From assembly GCA_016935975.1 (NCBI GenBank), contig JAFGPX010000162.1:1-55921 (forward strand): a stretch of 55,921 nucleotides of DNA. Direction: 5' to 3'. Position numbers and translations under genes: made by a program. Numbering within the stretch: position 1 is the first letter of the stretch; every line of letters starts with the position of its first letter. This DNA is from Deltaproteobacteria bacterium (GTDB lineage: Bacteria; Myxococcota_A; Polyangia; Fen-1088). Positions 20,353-28,488 of this stretch are shown piece after piece. The notes beneath the pieces were generated by a model that was given only the letters and a program-made list of their open reading frames with translations, searched no databases and was not told the DNA's origin.

Positions 20353-21909
20353 ATGAAGGGTTTTCTCCAACGGTACTACGCGGCCATCGTGGCCGCGGCG
20401 GTGCTGGTGCCGCATGCGCGTCTTTTCGACTTCGTCACCGACGACGCGTTCATCTCGTTCCGCTATGCGCGCAACCTGGCGCTGCACGGCGAGTTGGTTT
20501 TCAACCTGGGAGAGCGGGTGGAGGGCTACACGAACTTCCTGTGGACCGTGATCCTGGCCATGGGGATCGAGATGGGGCTCGGGCCCGTGATGCTGTCACG
20601 TTTCCTCGGGGTGGCCCTCGGCATCGCCACCCTGGCCGTGGTCGTGCGCATGTCGCTGCGCCTGGGGGGAGAGAGACGCTCGCCCTGGCACCTGCTGCCA
20701 CCGTTGCTCCTGGCCAGCACGGGCGCCTACGCTTGCTGGTCGAGCGGCGGCCTCGAAACGCAGCTCTTCACCTTCCTCGTCACCCTGGGCTTCGACCTCG
20801 CGCTCGGGGAAGTCACGCGGGGAAGGGGCTACGGCAGCGCCGCGGCCTTCGCCTTCGCGGCCATGACCCGGCCCGAGGGCGTGATGCTCTTCGCGCTCGT
20901 GGCCATCTTCCGGCTGGCGACGAATCTGCGGCGCGAGCGGCGACTGCTGCCGGTCAAGCACGAACTGGCGTGGGTCGGGCTCTTCCTCGGCTTGTTCGCG
21001 CCGTACTTCGCGTGGCGCTGGAACTACTATGGCTGGTTCTTCCCCAACACGTTCTACGTGAAGTCGTCGGGCGCGGCGGGAACCTGGAAGCTCGGCGCCT
21101 ACTACCTGCGGCGTTTCTGCGAGGACTACGGCGTGCACTTCCTCCTGCTCATCGTGCTGTGCGGCCGGCCGGAGCGCGGCGACGAGCGCCGGCGCGACGT
21201 GCGCCGGCTCGCGGCTATCGTGTGCCTCGCTTTCGCCGCGTACGTGGTGAAAGTGGGCGGCGATTTCATGGGGCTCTACCGTTTCCTGCTGCCCGTGCTG
21301 CCGCTTGGCGCCGTCGTCCTGGCCGAGTCCGCTCGTCGCCTGTACGCGCGGCTCGCCCCGCGCCTCGGGGCATGGGCCCCGGGCCTCGCGCTCGGGCTCG
21401 TGGCCGTGGGGTTCGTCGGCGGCAGCGTGCGCACCGACCGGCAGGCGCTGACCTTCATCGGCGCCGACAACGGCATCGACATGCCGGCCTATCTCAAGCG
21501 CTACGTCCTGGAGCGAATTCCCGTCGGTCTGTGGCTGGGCCGCCACAAGCAGCCCGACGACTTCGCCACCTTCGGCGGCGCCGGGGTGATTCCCTACTAC
21601 TCGGAGATCCCGGGCTTCGACGTGTTCGGCCTGGTGGACGCGACCATCGCGCACGACGTGCGCATGACCGCTTCGAACCGGCCGGGCCACCAGAAATGGG
21701 GCAGCGACGCGTACATGCTGTCGCGCAAGCCGACGCTGATCACGCACCGGTACTGTCTCGGCCCGCATTGCCCGGTCGACAACGGTGGCGCGCCGCCGGG
21801 CTACGAGTGGGTGCGCGCGACCACGACCTCGCCGGGCGGTGGGCTGTCGTACTACAGCTTCATGAAGCGCCGCGATCGCGCCTTCGGCCCGTTCCCGGTG
21901 GCTTTCTAG
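20353..21909 (+). CDS. GT-C-like polytopic membrane glycosyltransferase (AftB/LphB-like)
   Basis: A 518-residue integral membrane protein with about ten hydrophobic segments. The first extracytoplasmic loop has FVTDDAFISFRYARN with adjacent acidic residues D30/D31, the hallmark of GT-C enzymes that use polyprenyl-phosphate sugars, and EGYTNFLW follows, as in LphB/AftB-like proteins. The C-terminal soluble part (from about residue 370) faces the periplasm. It is the first of three such proteins in this segment, suggesting surface glycan or lipoglycan assembly. Start at ATG 20353; the preceding gene ends 37 bases upstream. Confidence 0.75.
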   Translation: MKGFLQRYYAAIVAAAVLVPHARLFDFVTDDAFISFRYARNLALHGELVFNLGERVEGYTNFLWTVILAMGIEMGLGPVMLSRFLGVALGIATLAVVVRMSLRLGGERRSPWHLLPPLLLASTGAYACWSSGGLETQLFTFLVTLGFDLALGEVTRGRGYGSAAAFAFAAMTRPEGVMLFALVAIFRLATNLRRERRLLPVKHELAWVGLFLGLFAPYFAWRWNYYGWFFPNTFYVKSSGAAGTWKLGAYYLRRFCEDYGVHFLLLIVLCGRPERGDERRRDVRRLAAIVCLAFAAYVVKVGGDFMGLYRFLLPVLPLGAVVLAESARRLYARLAPRLGAWAPGLALGLVAVGFVGGSVRTDRQALTFIGADNGIDMPAYLKRYVLERIPVGLWLGRHKQPDDFATFGGAGVIPYYSEIPGFDVFGLVDATIAHDVRMTASNRPGHQKWGSDAYMLSRKPTLITHRYCLGPHCPVDNGGAPPGYEWVRATTTSPGGGLSYYSFMKRRDRAFGPFPVAF

Positions 21910-21916
21910 GTTTCTC

Positions 21917-22110
21917 ACCACAGAGAACACAGAGACGGAAGGGAAGGGGTTCGGAGGGCAGGGGACGGACGCCGGGGTGGTGAGTGGGGTCGAGCGATTC
22001 TTGGTTCTTTCGCCCCGGGCGCGTCGCGAGACTAACCCGGAAGAACCAGTTGAGGATCGGTGACCAGATCCGAAAACCCCTTCTCGTCCGGACTCTGTGT
22101 CCTCTGTGGT
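21917..22110. repeat. Inverted pair of CACAGAG-type 18-mers
   Basis: ACCACAGAGAACACAGAG (21917-21934) and CTCTGTGTCCTCTGTGGT (22093-22110) are inverted copies matching at 17 of 18 positions. They bracket about 160 bp of non-coding sequence between two GT-C genes. Similar CCACAGAG...CACAGAG strings occur as dispersed repeats in several environmental bacterial phyla (recalled, not searched). It could be a MITE-like or REP-like intergenic element. Confidence 0.65.
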
Positions 22111-22142
22111 CTTTTCCGGCCGCTTCGGCATGATGGCCGGGC

Positions 22143-24098
22143 TTGCTCTTCGTGCTCCTGCTCTTCGTGGCTTCGCGTTGCCTCGTGCCGATGGACGAGA
22201 CGGATCTGTTCTTCAACCTGCGGCTTGGAGAGATCGTGCTCGGCAGCGGGCGGGTGCCGACGGAGAACCTGCTGTCGTTTACGCACCCGCACGCCACGGA
22301 CATCAACTTGGCGTGGCTCTTCCAGATCGGGCTCGCGCTGGTGCATCGCCTGGCGGGGATCCCGGGCACCGTGGTGCTCAAGACCCTGTTCGTGCTCGGG
22401 GCTTGGGCCGTCCTCTTTCGCGTGGCCGTGCGGCGGGGGGCCGCGACCGCGCCGACGGCGCTGGCGCTGGCCCTGGCGGCCTGGGCCGCCGAGCCGCGCT
22501 TCGTCGAGAGGCCGCACCTTCTGACCTTCCTAGGGCTGGCGCTCCTCTTGCTGGCCCTCGAACGCGCGGAAACCGGCAGGCGGCGCATGCTCTGGTGGAT
22601 GATCCCGGCCGGGCTCGTGTGGGCCAACGGCAACTCGTGCTACTTCCTCGCGCCGGCGCTGCTCCTGCTCTACGCCTTCGGCGCCTGGCGGGACGGCCTG
22701 CGCGCCGATGCCCGGCGAGCCCTGCTCGTGGCCCTGGCCATGCTCCCGCTCGCGTTCGCGACGCCGTCGGGCCTTCACGCTCTTTCCTACATCGTGAACC
22801 ACTTTCGCATGCCCACCCTGCGGCCGCTGCAGGAGTACCGGCGGGCGGAATGGCCGCTCGACGGGCCGTTCTTCTTCCTCGCCGCCGGACTGTCGCTGGC
22901 CTGGCTGCCGCCGCGGCTTTTCCCCGGGCTGCCGCGCCTTCTGCCCGCGCGCGTGCTTCTGCCCTGCGCGGCGTTGGGCTTTCTCGGCGCGTTCCGCATT
23001 CGCTTCGTGGCCGAGTTCGCCATGCTGGCCGGTCCGGCCCTGGCCGTGGCGGCGACGCGGGTTTTGCCGAGGTGGCGCGGCTACAAGGTGGCTGTGCCCG
23101 CGCTGCTCGTGGGGCTGGCTCTCTGGCCGCGGCTCTCCGCGGTTGCCGCTGGCGGGCGCGCGCTCGACCTCGGGATCGAGCCGGACCTGGTGCCGCTTAC
23201 CGCCGTCGACTTCGTCGAGCAGCACGGCCTGCGCGAACGCATGTACAACGATCTCGAGGTCGGCTCGTACCTCTGCTGGCGGGGCTGGCCCAAGCACCGC
23301 GTGTTCCAGGACCCGCGCATCAACGGCTATCCCGACGCGTTTCACGCCGTGCTGAGGCGGGCCGATCTCACGCGGGCCGAGTGGCAGGACTTTCTCGACC
23401 GCTTCCAGGTTTCCTCGGCGCTCGTCACCTACCCGTCCGTCAACCCGCGCGGCGCCCTTTTCGCGCCCGCGCGCTGGGCGCTGGTGTACCGGGCAAACGA
23501 CGGTCTGGTCTTCGCCCGCCGGCTGTTGTCCGAGGGCCTGCGCGAGTTGCCGCTGACCTTTCGCTACTCGGCCGAGCACGGCCTCGTGCCCGTGCCGCTC
23601 GCCCAGCCGCCCGCGGGCGTCGCCGTCTCGGTCTGCGACTGGCAGCGGGCGCTCGGCGACTATCACCGGAGCGTGGGCAGCCTGGCGGCGGCGCTGGCCG
23701 CCTACGAGGCCGCGCTGGCCGGCGAGAAGGGTTCGCCGTGCGCCTGCGCGGCGCGCGAGGCGGCGGGCGCGCTCGCCTTGGGGCTTGGCGATGCGGCCAA
23801 GGCCATCACCCTGCTCGCCGGCTCCACCTCGGCGGTGGCGCGCGCCAACCGCGGCTTCGCCCTGCTGGCCTTGGGCCGGCACGGCGAAGCGCTGGCCGAT
23901 TTCGACCGCGTGCTCGTTGGCGATGCCGAGAACGACGAAGCCACCTTCGGCCGCGCCCTGTGCCTGGCCGCGCAGGAGCGCAACGCCGAGGCGCTCGTCG
24001 CGCTCGAGGCTCTTCTGCGCCGCTCACCGAACCACTTGTCCGCGCCCGCGGCCCGGCGCGAGCGCGAGCGCCTGCGCGTGCTTCTGGGAAACAAGTAG
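22143..24098 (+). CDS. Polytopic membrane protein with C-terminal TPR-like repeats, GT-C-like
   Basis: A 651-residue protein. An in-frame TGA at 22131 leaves TTG 22143 as the first possible start; it keeps the N-terminal membrane helix (LLFVLLLFVAS), though GTG 22152 or the Met at residue 17 are alternatives. After the helix comes PMDETDLFFNLRLGE, an acidic first loop like GT-C enzymes, then about ten membrane segments to residue 340, a soluble part with MYNDLEVGSYLCWRG and FQDPRINGYPD, and a C-terminal TPR-like region (about 510-640). Related proteins are usually annotated as hypothetical membrane proteins. Catalysis is unproven. Confidence 0.7.
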   Translation: MLFVLLLFVASRCLVPMDETDLFFNLRLGEIVLGSGRVPTENLLSFTHPHATDINLAWLFQIGLALVHRLAGIPGTVVLKTLFVLGAWAVLFRVAVRRGAATAPTALALALAAWAAEPRFVERPHLLTFLGLALLLLALERAETGRRRMLWWMIPAGLVWANGNSCYFLAPALLLLYAFGAWRDGLRADARRALLVALAMLPLAFATPSGLHALSYIVNHFRMPTLRPLQEYRRAEWPLDGPFFFLAAGLSLAWLPPRLFPGLPRLLPARVLLPCAALGFLGAFRIRFVAEFAMLAGPALAVAATRVLPRWRGYKVAVPALLVGLALWPRLSAVAAGGRALDLGIEPDLVPLTAVDFVEQHGLRERMYNDLEVGSYLCWRGWPKHRVFQDPRINGYPDAFHAVLRRADLTRAEWQDFLDRFQVSSALVTYPSVNPRGALFAPARWALVYRANDGLVFARRLLSEGLRELPLTFRYSAEHGLVPVPLAQPPAGVAVSVCDWQRALGDYHRSVGSLAAALAAYEAALAGEKGSPCACAAREAAGALALGLGDAAKAITLLAGSTSAVARANRGFALLALGRHGEALADFDRVLVGDAENDEATFGRALCLAAQERNAEALVALEALLRRSPNHLSAPAARRERERLRVLLGNK

Positions 24099-24159
24099 GG
24101 CATATTCCCCTGGACAGCGGCTGCGCCGTCCTCTACGAACATCGGGCGCAACGGAGACC

Positions 24160-25008
24160 ATGAGACGCGGCACGAGCATGCGCCGGCTGGCCTGGGCCAC
24201 CGACATCCACCTCAACTTCGTGCGGGGAGACGTGCGCGCTTTCTGCGAACAGCTACGTTCGGTGTCGCCCGACGCCCTGATCATCACCGGCGACATCTCC
24301 GAGGCGCCGACCCTGGCGAGGCACCTCGGCGAGCTCGACCGGGCGCTGTGGATGCCCACCTGGATCGTGCTCGGAAACCACGACTTCTACGGGGGCAGCT
24401 TCCGCGCCGTGCGCGCCGAGGTCGGCAACCTGTGCCGGAACAGCAAGCGGCTGCGCTACCTGCCGGGCGAGGGCGTGGTGTGGCTGGGCGGCGAGGTGGC
24501 GATGGTGGGACACGACGGCTGGGCCGACGGCCGGCTGGGCGACTTTCTGCGCTCGCAGGTGGTGCTGAACGACTACTTCATGATCGACGACCTGGCCGGT
24601 CTGGACGTCAAGAAGCGACGGGAGAAGCTGCACAAGCTGGGCGACGAGGCCGCGGCCCATTTCCGGCGCGTCCTGCCCCGGGCGCTCGACCGGTACCGCA
24701 ACGTAATCGTCGCCACCCACGTGCCGCCTTTTCGCGAGGCCTGCTTTCACGAGGGCAAGATCGCCGACGACGAGCACCTGCCGCATTTCGCGTGCGCGGC
24801 GCTCGGCGAGGCCCTGCGCCAGGTCATGCGCGCGCGGCCCGAGCAGCGCATGCTGGTCCTGTGCGGTCACACCCACAGCCGCGGCGAGGCGCGCATCCTG
24901 CCCAACCTGCTGGTCCGAACCGGCGGCGCGATCTACGGGCAGCCTGGCCTGGCCGACGTCGTCGACACGCAGGCGTTCGAGTCGCTCTTCGCGGCCGGGG
25001 GCGGATGA
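24160..25008 (+). CDS. Calcineurin-like metallophosphoesterase
   Basis: A 282-residue soluble protein carrying all the metallophosphoesterase blocks: D15-x-H17 (ATDIHLNF), GD45 (IITGDIS), GNHD at 72-75, the later VATHVPP, and CGHTHS. It should bind two metal ions and cleave a phosphomonoester or diester bond. No signal peptide is seen, so it is probably cytoplasmic. It sits among GT-C membrane genes, but a functional link is only positional. Start ATG 24160; a second Met at residue 7 is possible. Confidence 0.88.
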   Translation: MRRGTSMRRLAWATDIHLNFVRGDVRAFCEQLRSVSPDALIITGDISEAPTLARHLGELDRALWMPTWIVLGNHDFYGGSFRAVRAEVGNLCRNSKRLRYLPGEGVVWLGGEVAMVGHDGWADGRLGDFLRSQVVLNDYFMIDDLAGLDVKKRREKLHKLGDEAAAHFRRVLPRALDRYRNVIVATHVPPFREACFHEGKIADDEHLPHFACAALGEALRQVMRARPEQRMLVLCGHTHSRGEARILPNLLVRTGGAIYGQPGLADVVDTQAFESLFAAGGG

Positions 25009-25036
25009 CCGCGGCTGCGTCCCGCAAAGGTAGAGT

Positions 25037-26695
25037 GTGAGCGTGCCCCGTCTGCGTTCCCGTGACCTGCTTTCGGCCTCGCTGGGCTTGCTCCTTCTGG
25101 CCGGGTTGGCGGGCGAGCGCCTGGCCACGCTGGCCAAGGCGGCGCCCACGGATTTCGACGACGCGTTCATGTACCTGCGCTACGCCGGGAACCTGCTGGC
25201 CGGCTGGGGGGTGGCGTGGAATCCGGGGGAAGCGCCGGTGTTCGGCGTGGCCAGCTTGCTGCACCTGGCGGTGGTGACCGCGCTGCGTTGGTTTTTGCCG
25301 GGCTTGACTCCGGCCGGGCTACTGGGCGTGGCCTCGGGCGCAGCGGCCACCGGCCTGCTCGCCGCGCTGGTGGCCATCGCCGCCGTGCACTCCCGCCACC
25401 GGCGCCTGCGACGCAACTGGATTTTCTGGACGGCCGTGGTGCTGTCGCTCGTCGCCTATCGCGAGGCCTTCGTATTCCACGCGGGCACCGGTATGGACAC
25501 CATGCTGTCGGGCTTGGCCAATGCCTTGCTGGTTTTCGCGACCCTGCGGCTCGGCGAGTCGTCCCGGCCGGCGACCGTCGTGGCGGCGACCCTGGCCGCG
25601 CTGCTCGCCGTGCTCGCCAGGCCGGACAATGCCTTGTGCGCGGTGTCCTGTCCGTTCCTGGCCCTGGCCCTGCTGGCGCCGCGGCCGCGCGGCCGGCTGC
25701 TGGCCCTGTTCGGCGCGCTGGTGGCCTGCGGCTTGGCCCTGCTGGTGCTCGTCGAAGGCCTGGCGCTTGGCTCGCCCCTGCCCCTCGCGTTCTTCGCCAA
25801 GCAGCCCTGGTACTACGGCGGCTTCGCCGGCGAGTTCTCGTGGAACCCGTTCCTTTTCCTGCTGGTCTTCGCTCGCTCGGCCTGGCCCTTCGTCGTGGCT
25901 CTCGTCCTCTTCGCCGATGGCCCGGGCTGGAGGCGCGCGGCCGTGCTCCTTCTGCCCGCGCTGGCCAGCATCGCCGTGCTCTTCCGCTTCAACCAGATCA
26001 TGGGTCACCTAGGTCGCTTCTACTATCCGTTCCTGCCGTTCTTCGTGGCCGCGGGCGCGCTGGAGTTCGATGCGTGGCTGGCCCGCGGCCAAGCCGTGCG
26101 CCTACGCCCGATGCTGGTGCGGGCCGGCTGGGCGGCAAGCGTGCTTCTCATCGGGTACTTCTCGCTCTCCCTGGCCGGGAGCGCGTATGCCAGCCACGCC
26201 AACGAGCAGAGGCTCGTGCCGCCGGGCGGGTTGCACCTGCCGGCCAGCCAATCCCTGCCCGAGATGGACTCGTGGCAGGCGGCGCAGGCGGTTGCCGCTA
26301 TCGCCGTCGCCGCGCCGCCCGGCAGCACCTTCGCCATGTCCGAGCACGGGCTGCCCGGCGCGCTCGCCCCGCAGGTCGCCATCGTCGATCCCCTCGGTCT
26401 GCACGATCCCTACTTCGCCCACCACGGGTTCTCGGCCGCCGAGCTTTTCCGCCGCGCGCCCGACCTCATCTGGCTGCCGCACGAGGATCACACGCAGATG
26501 TTGCACGACATCCTCGGTGCCGAGGATTTCTGGGCTCACTACGATTTCTATCCCGATGCTTTTTTCCACGGCATCGCCCTGCGCAGGGACGGCAAGCACC
26601 ACGACCGCCTCGCCGCGCTCCTGGCGATCGAGTGGCGGAGAAGCTACCCGGGGTGCGCCATGGCCGACTTCCGGGCGGCACGCGACGGGTGGTAG
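25037..26695 (+). CDS. GT-C-like polytopic membrane protein
   Basis: A 552-residue protein with about ten hydrophobic segments and the first-loop signature TDFDDAFMYLRYAGN (acidic D41/D42), close to the equivalent loop of the protein at 20353, so the two are probably distant paralogues. The C-terminal 150 residues are soluble and lack the TPR region of the protein at 22143. No ATG occurs before residue 45, so GTG 25037 (or GTG 25043) is the start. It is inferred to transfer sugars from a lipid carrier on the periplasmic side, or to be an inactive relative. Confidence 0.7.
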   Translation: MSVPRLRSRDLLSASLGLLLLAGLAGERLATLAKAAPTDFDDAFMYLRYAGNLLAGWGVAWNPGEAPVFGVASLLHLAVVTALRWFLPGLTPAGLLGVASGAAATGLLAALVAIAAVHSRHRRLRRNWIFWTAVVLSLVAYREAFVFHAGTGMDTMLSGLANALLVFATLRLGESSRPATVVAATLAALLAVLARPDNALCAVSCPFLALALLAPRPRGRLLALFGALVACGLALLVLVEGLALGSPLPLAFFAKQPWYYGGFAGEFSWNPFLFLLVFARSAWPFVVALVLFADGPGWRRAAVLLLPALASIAVLFRFNQIMGHLGRFYYPFLPFFVAAGALEFDAWLARGQAVRLRPMLVRAGWAASVLLIGYFSLSLAGSAYASHANEQRLVPPGGLHLPASQSLPEMDSWQAAQAVAAIAVAAPPGSTFAMSEHGLPGALAPQVAIVDPLGLHDPYFAHHGFSAAELFRRAPDLIWLPHEDHTQMLHDILGAEDFWAHYDFYPDAFFHGIALRRDGKHHDRLAALLAIEWRRSYPGCAMADFRAARDGW

Positions 26696-26763
26696 CGCGC
26701 CGTTCCCTGCAGCCTTCCGGCTTGACCTTCCGCCGGGTCTGCGGCATAGGTTTCCCTCCCGCC

Positions 26764-26848
26764 GGAGAGATGGCCGAGTGGCTGAAGGCGCCTGATTCGA
26801 AATCAGGTTTACCGAAAGGTAACGTGGGTTCGACTCCCACTCTCTCCT
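26764..26848 (+). tRNA. tRNA-Ser (anticodon CGA)
   Basis: A complete class II tRNA: acceptor GGAGAGA/TCTCTCC, D-arm GCC..GGC, anticodon stem CCTGA/TCAGG around loop TTCGAAA (anticodon CGA, reads UCG), long variable arm ACC-GAAA-GGT, and T-arm GTGGG/CCCAC around TTCGACT. CCA is not encoded; the discriminator position is T and the following bases are CA. Confidence 0.95.
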
Positions 26849-26858
26849 CATTCTTGAT

Positions 26859-26889
26859 GGGAACCCTGGGAGGGTTCCCAAACCCTCCC
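26859..26889 (+). terminator. Two mutually exclusive hairpins after tRNA-Ser(CGA)
   Basis: GGGAACCCT (26859-26867) pairs perfectly with AGGGTTCCC (26871-26879). Alternatively GGGAGGGTT (26868-26876) pairs with AACCCTCCC (26881-26889). The two stems share bases and cannot coexist. Position, 10 bases after the tRNA, suggests a terminator or 3'-end processing signal; there is no T-tract. Confidence 0.4.
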
Positions 26890-26915
26890 GCGCTCTGGCT
26901 GCGGCGGGCAAAGCC

Positions 26916-26986
26916 CGCCTCCGCCACCGCGGTAGGATGGGAACAGATGGCCGGTCCCCGCCTCCGCAACGCGGTAGGATGGGAAC
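26916..26986 (+). repeat. Two direct copies of a 28-29-bp GC-rich sequence
   Basis: The 29-mer at 26916-26944 and the 28-mer at 26959-26986 share CGCCTCCGC and GCGGTAGGATGGGAAC, differing by two changes in the middle. They lie between the two tRNA-Ser genes and look like a local duplication. GGGAAC also echoes the hairpin arm at 26859. Confidence 0.7.
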
Positions 26987-27076
26987 CGGCGGCTGGTCCT
27001 CGTGTCCTCCCGCGCTTGTCTTCTACCGGTCAGACCAAGGCAGGCGAAGCCAGCAAAACTCAATACCCGTCCGTCT

Positions 27077-27161
27077 GGAGAGATGCCCGAGAGGCCGAAG
27101 GGGCATGATTGGAAATCATGTGTACCGCAAGGTACCGTGGGTTCGAATCCCACTCTCTCCT
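27077..27161 (+). tRNA. tRNA-Ser (anticodon GGA)
   Basis: A class II tRNA with acceptor GGAGAGA/TCTCTCC, anticodon stem CATGA/TCATG around loop TTGGAAA (anticodon GGA, reads UCC and UCU), variable arm TACC-GCAA-GGTA, and T-arm GTGGG/CCCAC around TTCGAAT. CCA is not encoded. The acceptor stem and T position 73 are identical to the tRNA-Ser(CGA) 230 bases upstream, so the two are probably an old duplication with a changed anticodon arm. Confidence 0.95.
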
Positions 27162-27437
27162 CAAAGCACGCCATCGCCATCTCAGGCAACACGCGCCAGC
27201 CCCAGATCCCCCCGCGGCGTCGTGTGAAGCCGGCCGACGGTAGACCGCGGAGGGGTCGTTTGGTCCCGGCCCCGCCGCCGCGGGCCTCGGCTCCCTCGCT
27301 CGCGTCGCCCGCATCACGGCGCATGGTCGTCGCCGAGTCCTCTGGCCGGCACTTGACCGGCGCAGGCAGGTGCCTAAGCAAGCAACCGTCGGAACGAGCT
27401 CGAAGGCCGATGCCAAACCATCACAAGGAGGAAAGCC

Positions 27438-27902
27438 ATGCTTCTTAGGAGAGTCTGGCCCTCGCGGCCAGCGTTCGAGAACCCCTTCGCCGACTTCGAT
27501 CAGTTGCGGCGAGAGATGCTGCGCGTCTTCGACGCCGTGGCGGGCCACGAGGGCCGCGGCGACGTGTCGTCCGGCGTGTTTCCGCCGTTGAACGTGACCC
27601 AGGACAACGACAACTTTTACGTGCGCGCCGAGGTGCCGGGCGTCAAGGCCGCGGATCTGTCGATTTCGGCGTTGCGCAACCGCGTGTCCATCGCCGGCAA
27701 GCGCGAGATACCGAAGGAGAGCGACAAAGTGAGCTACCACCGACAGGAGCGCGCGGAGGGCGAGTTCAGCCGCGCCGTCACCCTGCCGGGCGAGGTCGCG
27801 GCCGACAGAGTAGAGGCGCGCTACGCCGACGGAGTGCTGACGTTGACGCTGCCCAAGGCCGAAGCGGCAAAGCCCCGGCAGATCGCGGTGAAGATCTCGT
27901 AG
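27438..27902 (+). CDS. Small heat-shock protein (Hsp20/alpha-crystallin)
   Basis: A 154-residue ATP-independent holdase chaperone. The alpha-crystallin domain spans about residues 50-145 (VRAEVPGVKAADLSISALRN, RQERAEGEFSRAVTLP, YADGVLTLTLPKAEAAKPRQ, with the A-x-x-x-G-V-L motif in YADGVLTLTLPK). The N-terminal arm (RPAFENPFADFDQLRREM) is typical. A strong AAGGAGG lies seven bases before ATG. A second hsp20 gene follows 29 bases downstream, so the pair is likely one heat-inducible operon; no CIRCE or clear sigma-32-type promoter was recognised in the 276 bases upstream. Confidence 0.93.
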   Translation: MLLRRVWPSRPAFENPFADFDQLRREMLRVFDAVAGHEGRGDVSSGVFPPLNVTQDNDNFYVRAEVPGVKAADLSISALRNRVSIAGKREIPKESDKVSYHRQERAEGEFSRAVTLPGEVAADRVEARYADGVLTLTLPKAEAAKPRQIAVKIS

Positions 27903-27931
27903 CCACGGATCGCATGCAGGAGGAAAGCGCC

Positions 27932-28342
27932 ATGTTGAGGAACAAGAGCAACGAACTCCAGAAGGTCGAAAAGGGAGCTGCGCCGGCAGTCCCCGAGCAA
28001 ACCCACACCGGCCCCGTCTACACGCCGGCCGTCGACATTTTCGAGAGTGAAGATCGTATCTCCCTGTTGGCGGACATGCCTGGCGTCGAAGCCGAGGATC
28101 TCAAGATCGACCTGCGCGAAAACGTGCTGACCCTGGCCGGTCACGTCGCCTCGCCCGAGGCGGACAACGAGACGCCGGTGTTGCGCGAATACGCGCCGGG
28201 CAGCTACTTCCGGCAGTTCACGCTGTCCGAGCACATCGACCAGGCCAAGATCGACGCCAAGTTGACCGACGGCGTGCTGCGCTTGGAGCTGCCCAAGGTC
28301 GAGCGCGCGAAGCCGCGGCAGATCACGGTCAAGAGCGGCTAG
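27932..28342 (+). CDS. Small heat-shock protein (Hsp20), second copy
   Basis: A 136-residue Hsp20. The alpha-crystallin domain covers about residues 40-135 (SLLADMPGVEAEDLKIDLRE, YAPGSYFRQFTLSEHID, LTDGVLRLELPKVERAKPRQ). ATG 27932 is preferred over ATG 27914 because AGGAGGAAA sits directly upstream of it. It ends with the same PKVERAKPRQITVK-type tail as the first copy (PKAEAAKPRQIAVK), so they are paralogues, but the N-terminal arm differs. Two-member Hsp20 operons often form hetero-oligomers (inference). Confidence 0.92.
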   Translation: MLRNKSNELQKVEKGAAPAVPEQTHTGPVYTPAVDIFESEDRISLLADMPGVEAEDLKIDLRENVLTLAGHVASPEADNETPVLREYAPGSYFRQFTLSEHIDQAKIDAKLTDGVLRLELPKVERAKPRQITVKSG

Positions 28343-28364
28343 CCAGGCCGGGAGGTGCGCGACG

Positions 28365-28382
28365 GGGGCGCTCTTGCGCCCC
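28365..28382 (+). terminator. Hairpin after the hsp20 pair
   Basis: GGGGCGC (28365-28371) pairs with GCGCCCC (28376-28382) around the tetraloop TCTT, starting 22 bases after the second hsp20 stop, and is followed by TTCC rather than a true T-tract. Placement and strength suggest a terminator. Confidence 0.5.
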
Positions 28383-28488
28383 TTCCGCACGTGCCACCTG
28401 CCACCGAGTGCGCTGGGGTTCGACTCGCCGGCTGCCAAACCGCGACGAACGAGTGCATCGTGGTGGCGCGGGGTGCATTCTAGGGGGC

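Noticed and set aside
27162..27437. CIRCE or sigma-32-like promoter upstream of the hsp20 pair
   Set aside because: No convincing inverted TTAGCACTC-type element or spaced -35/-10 could be identified by eye.
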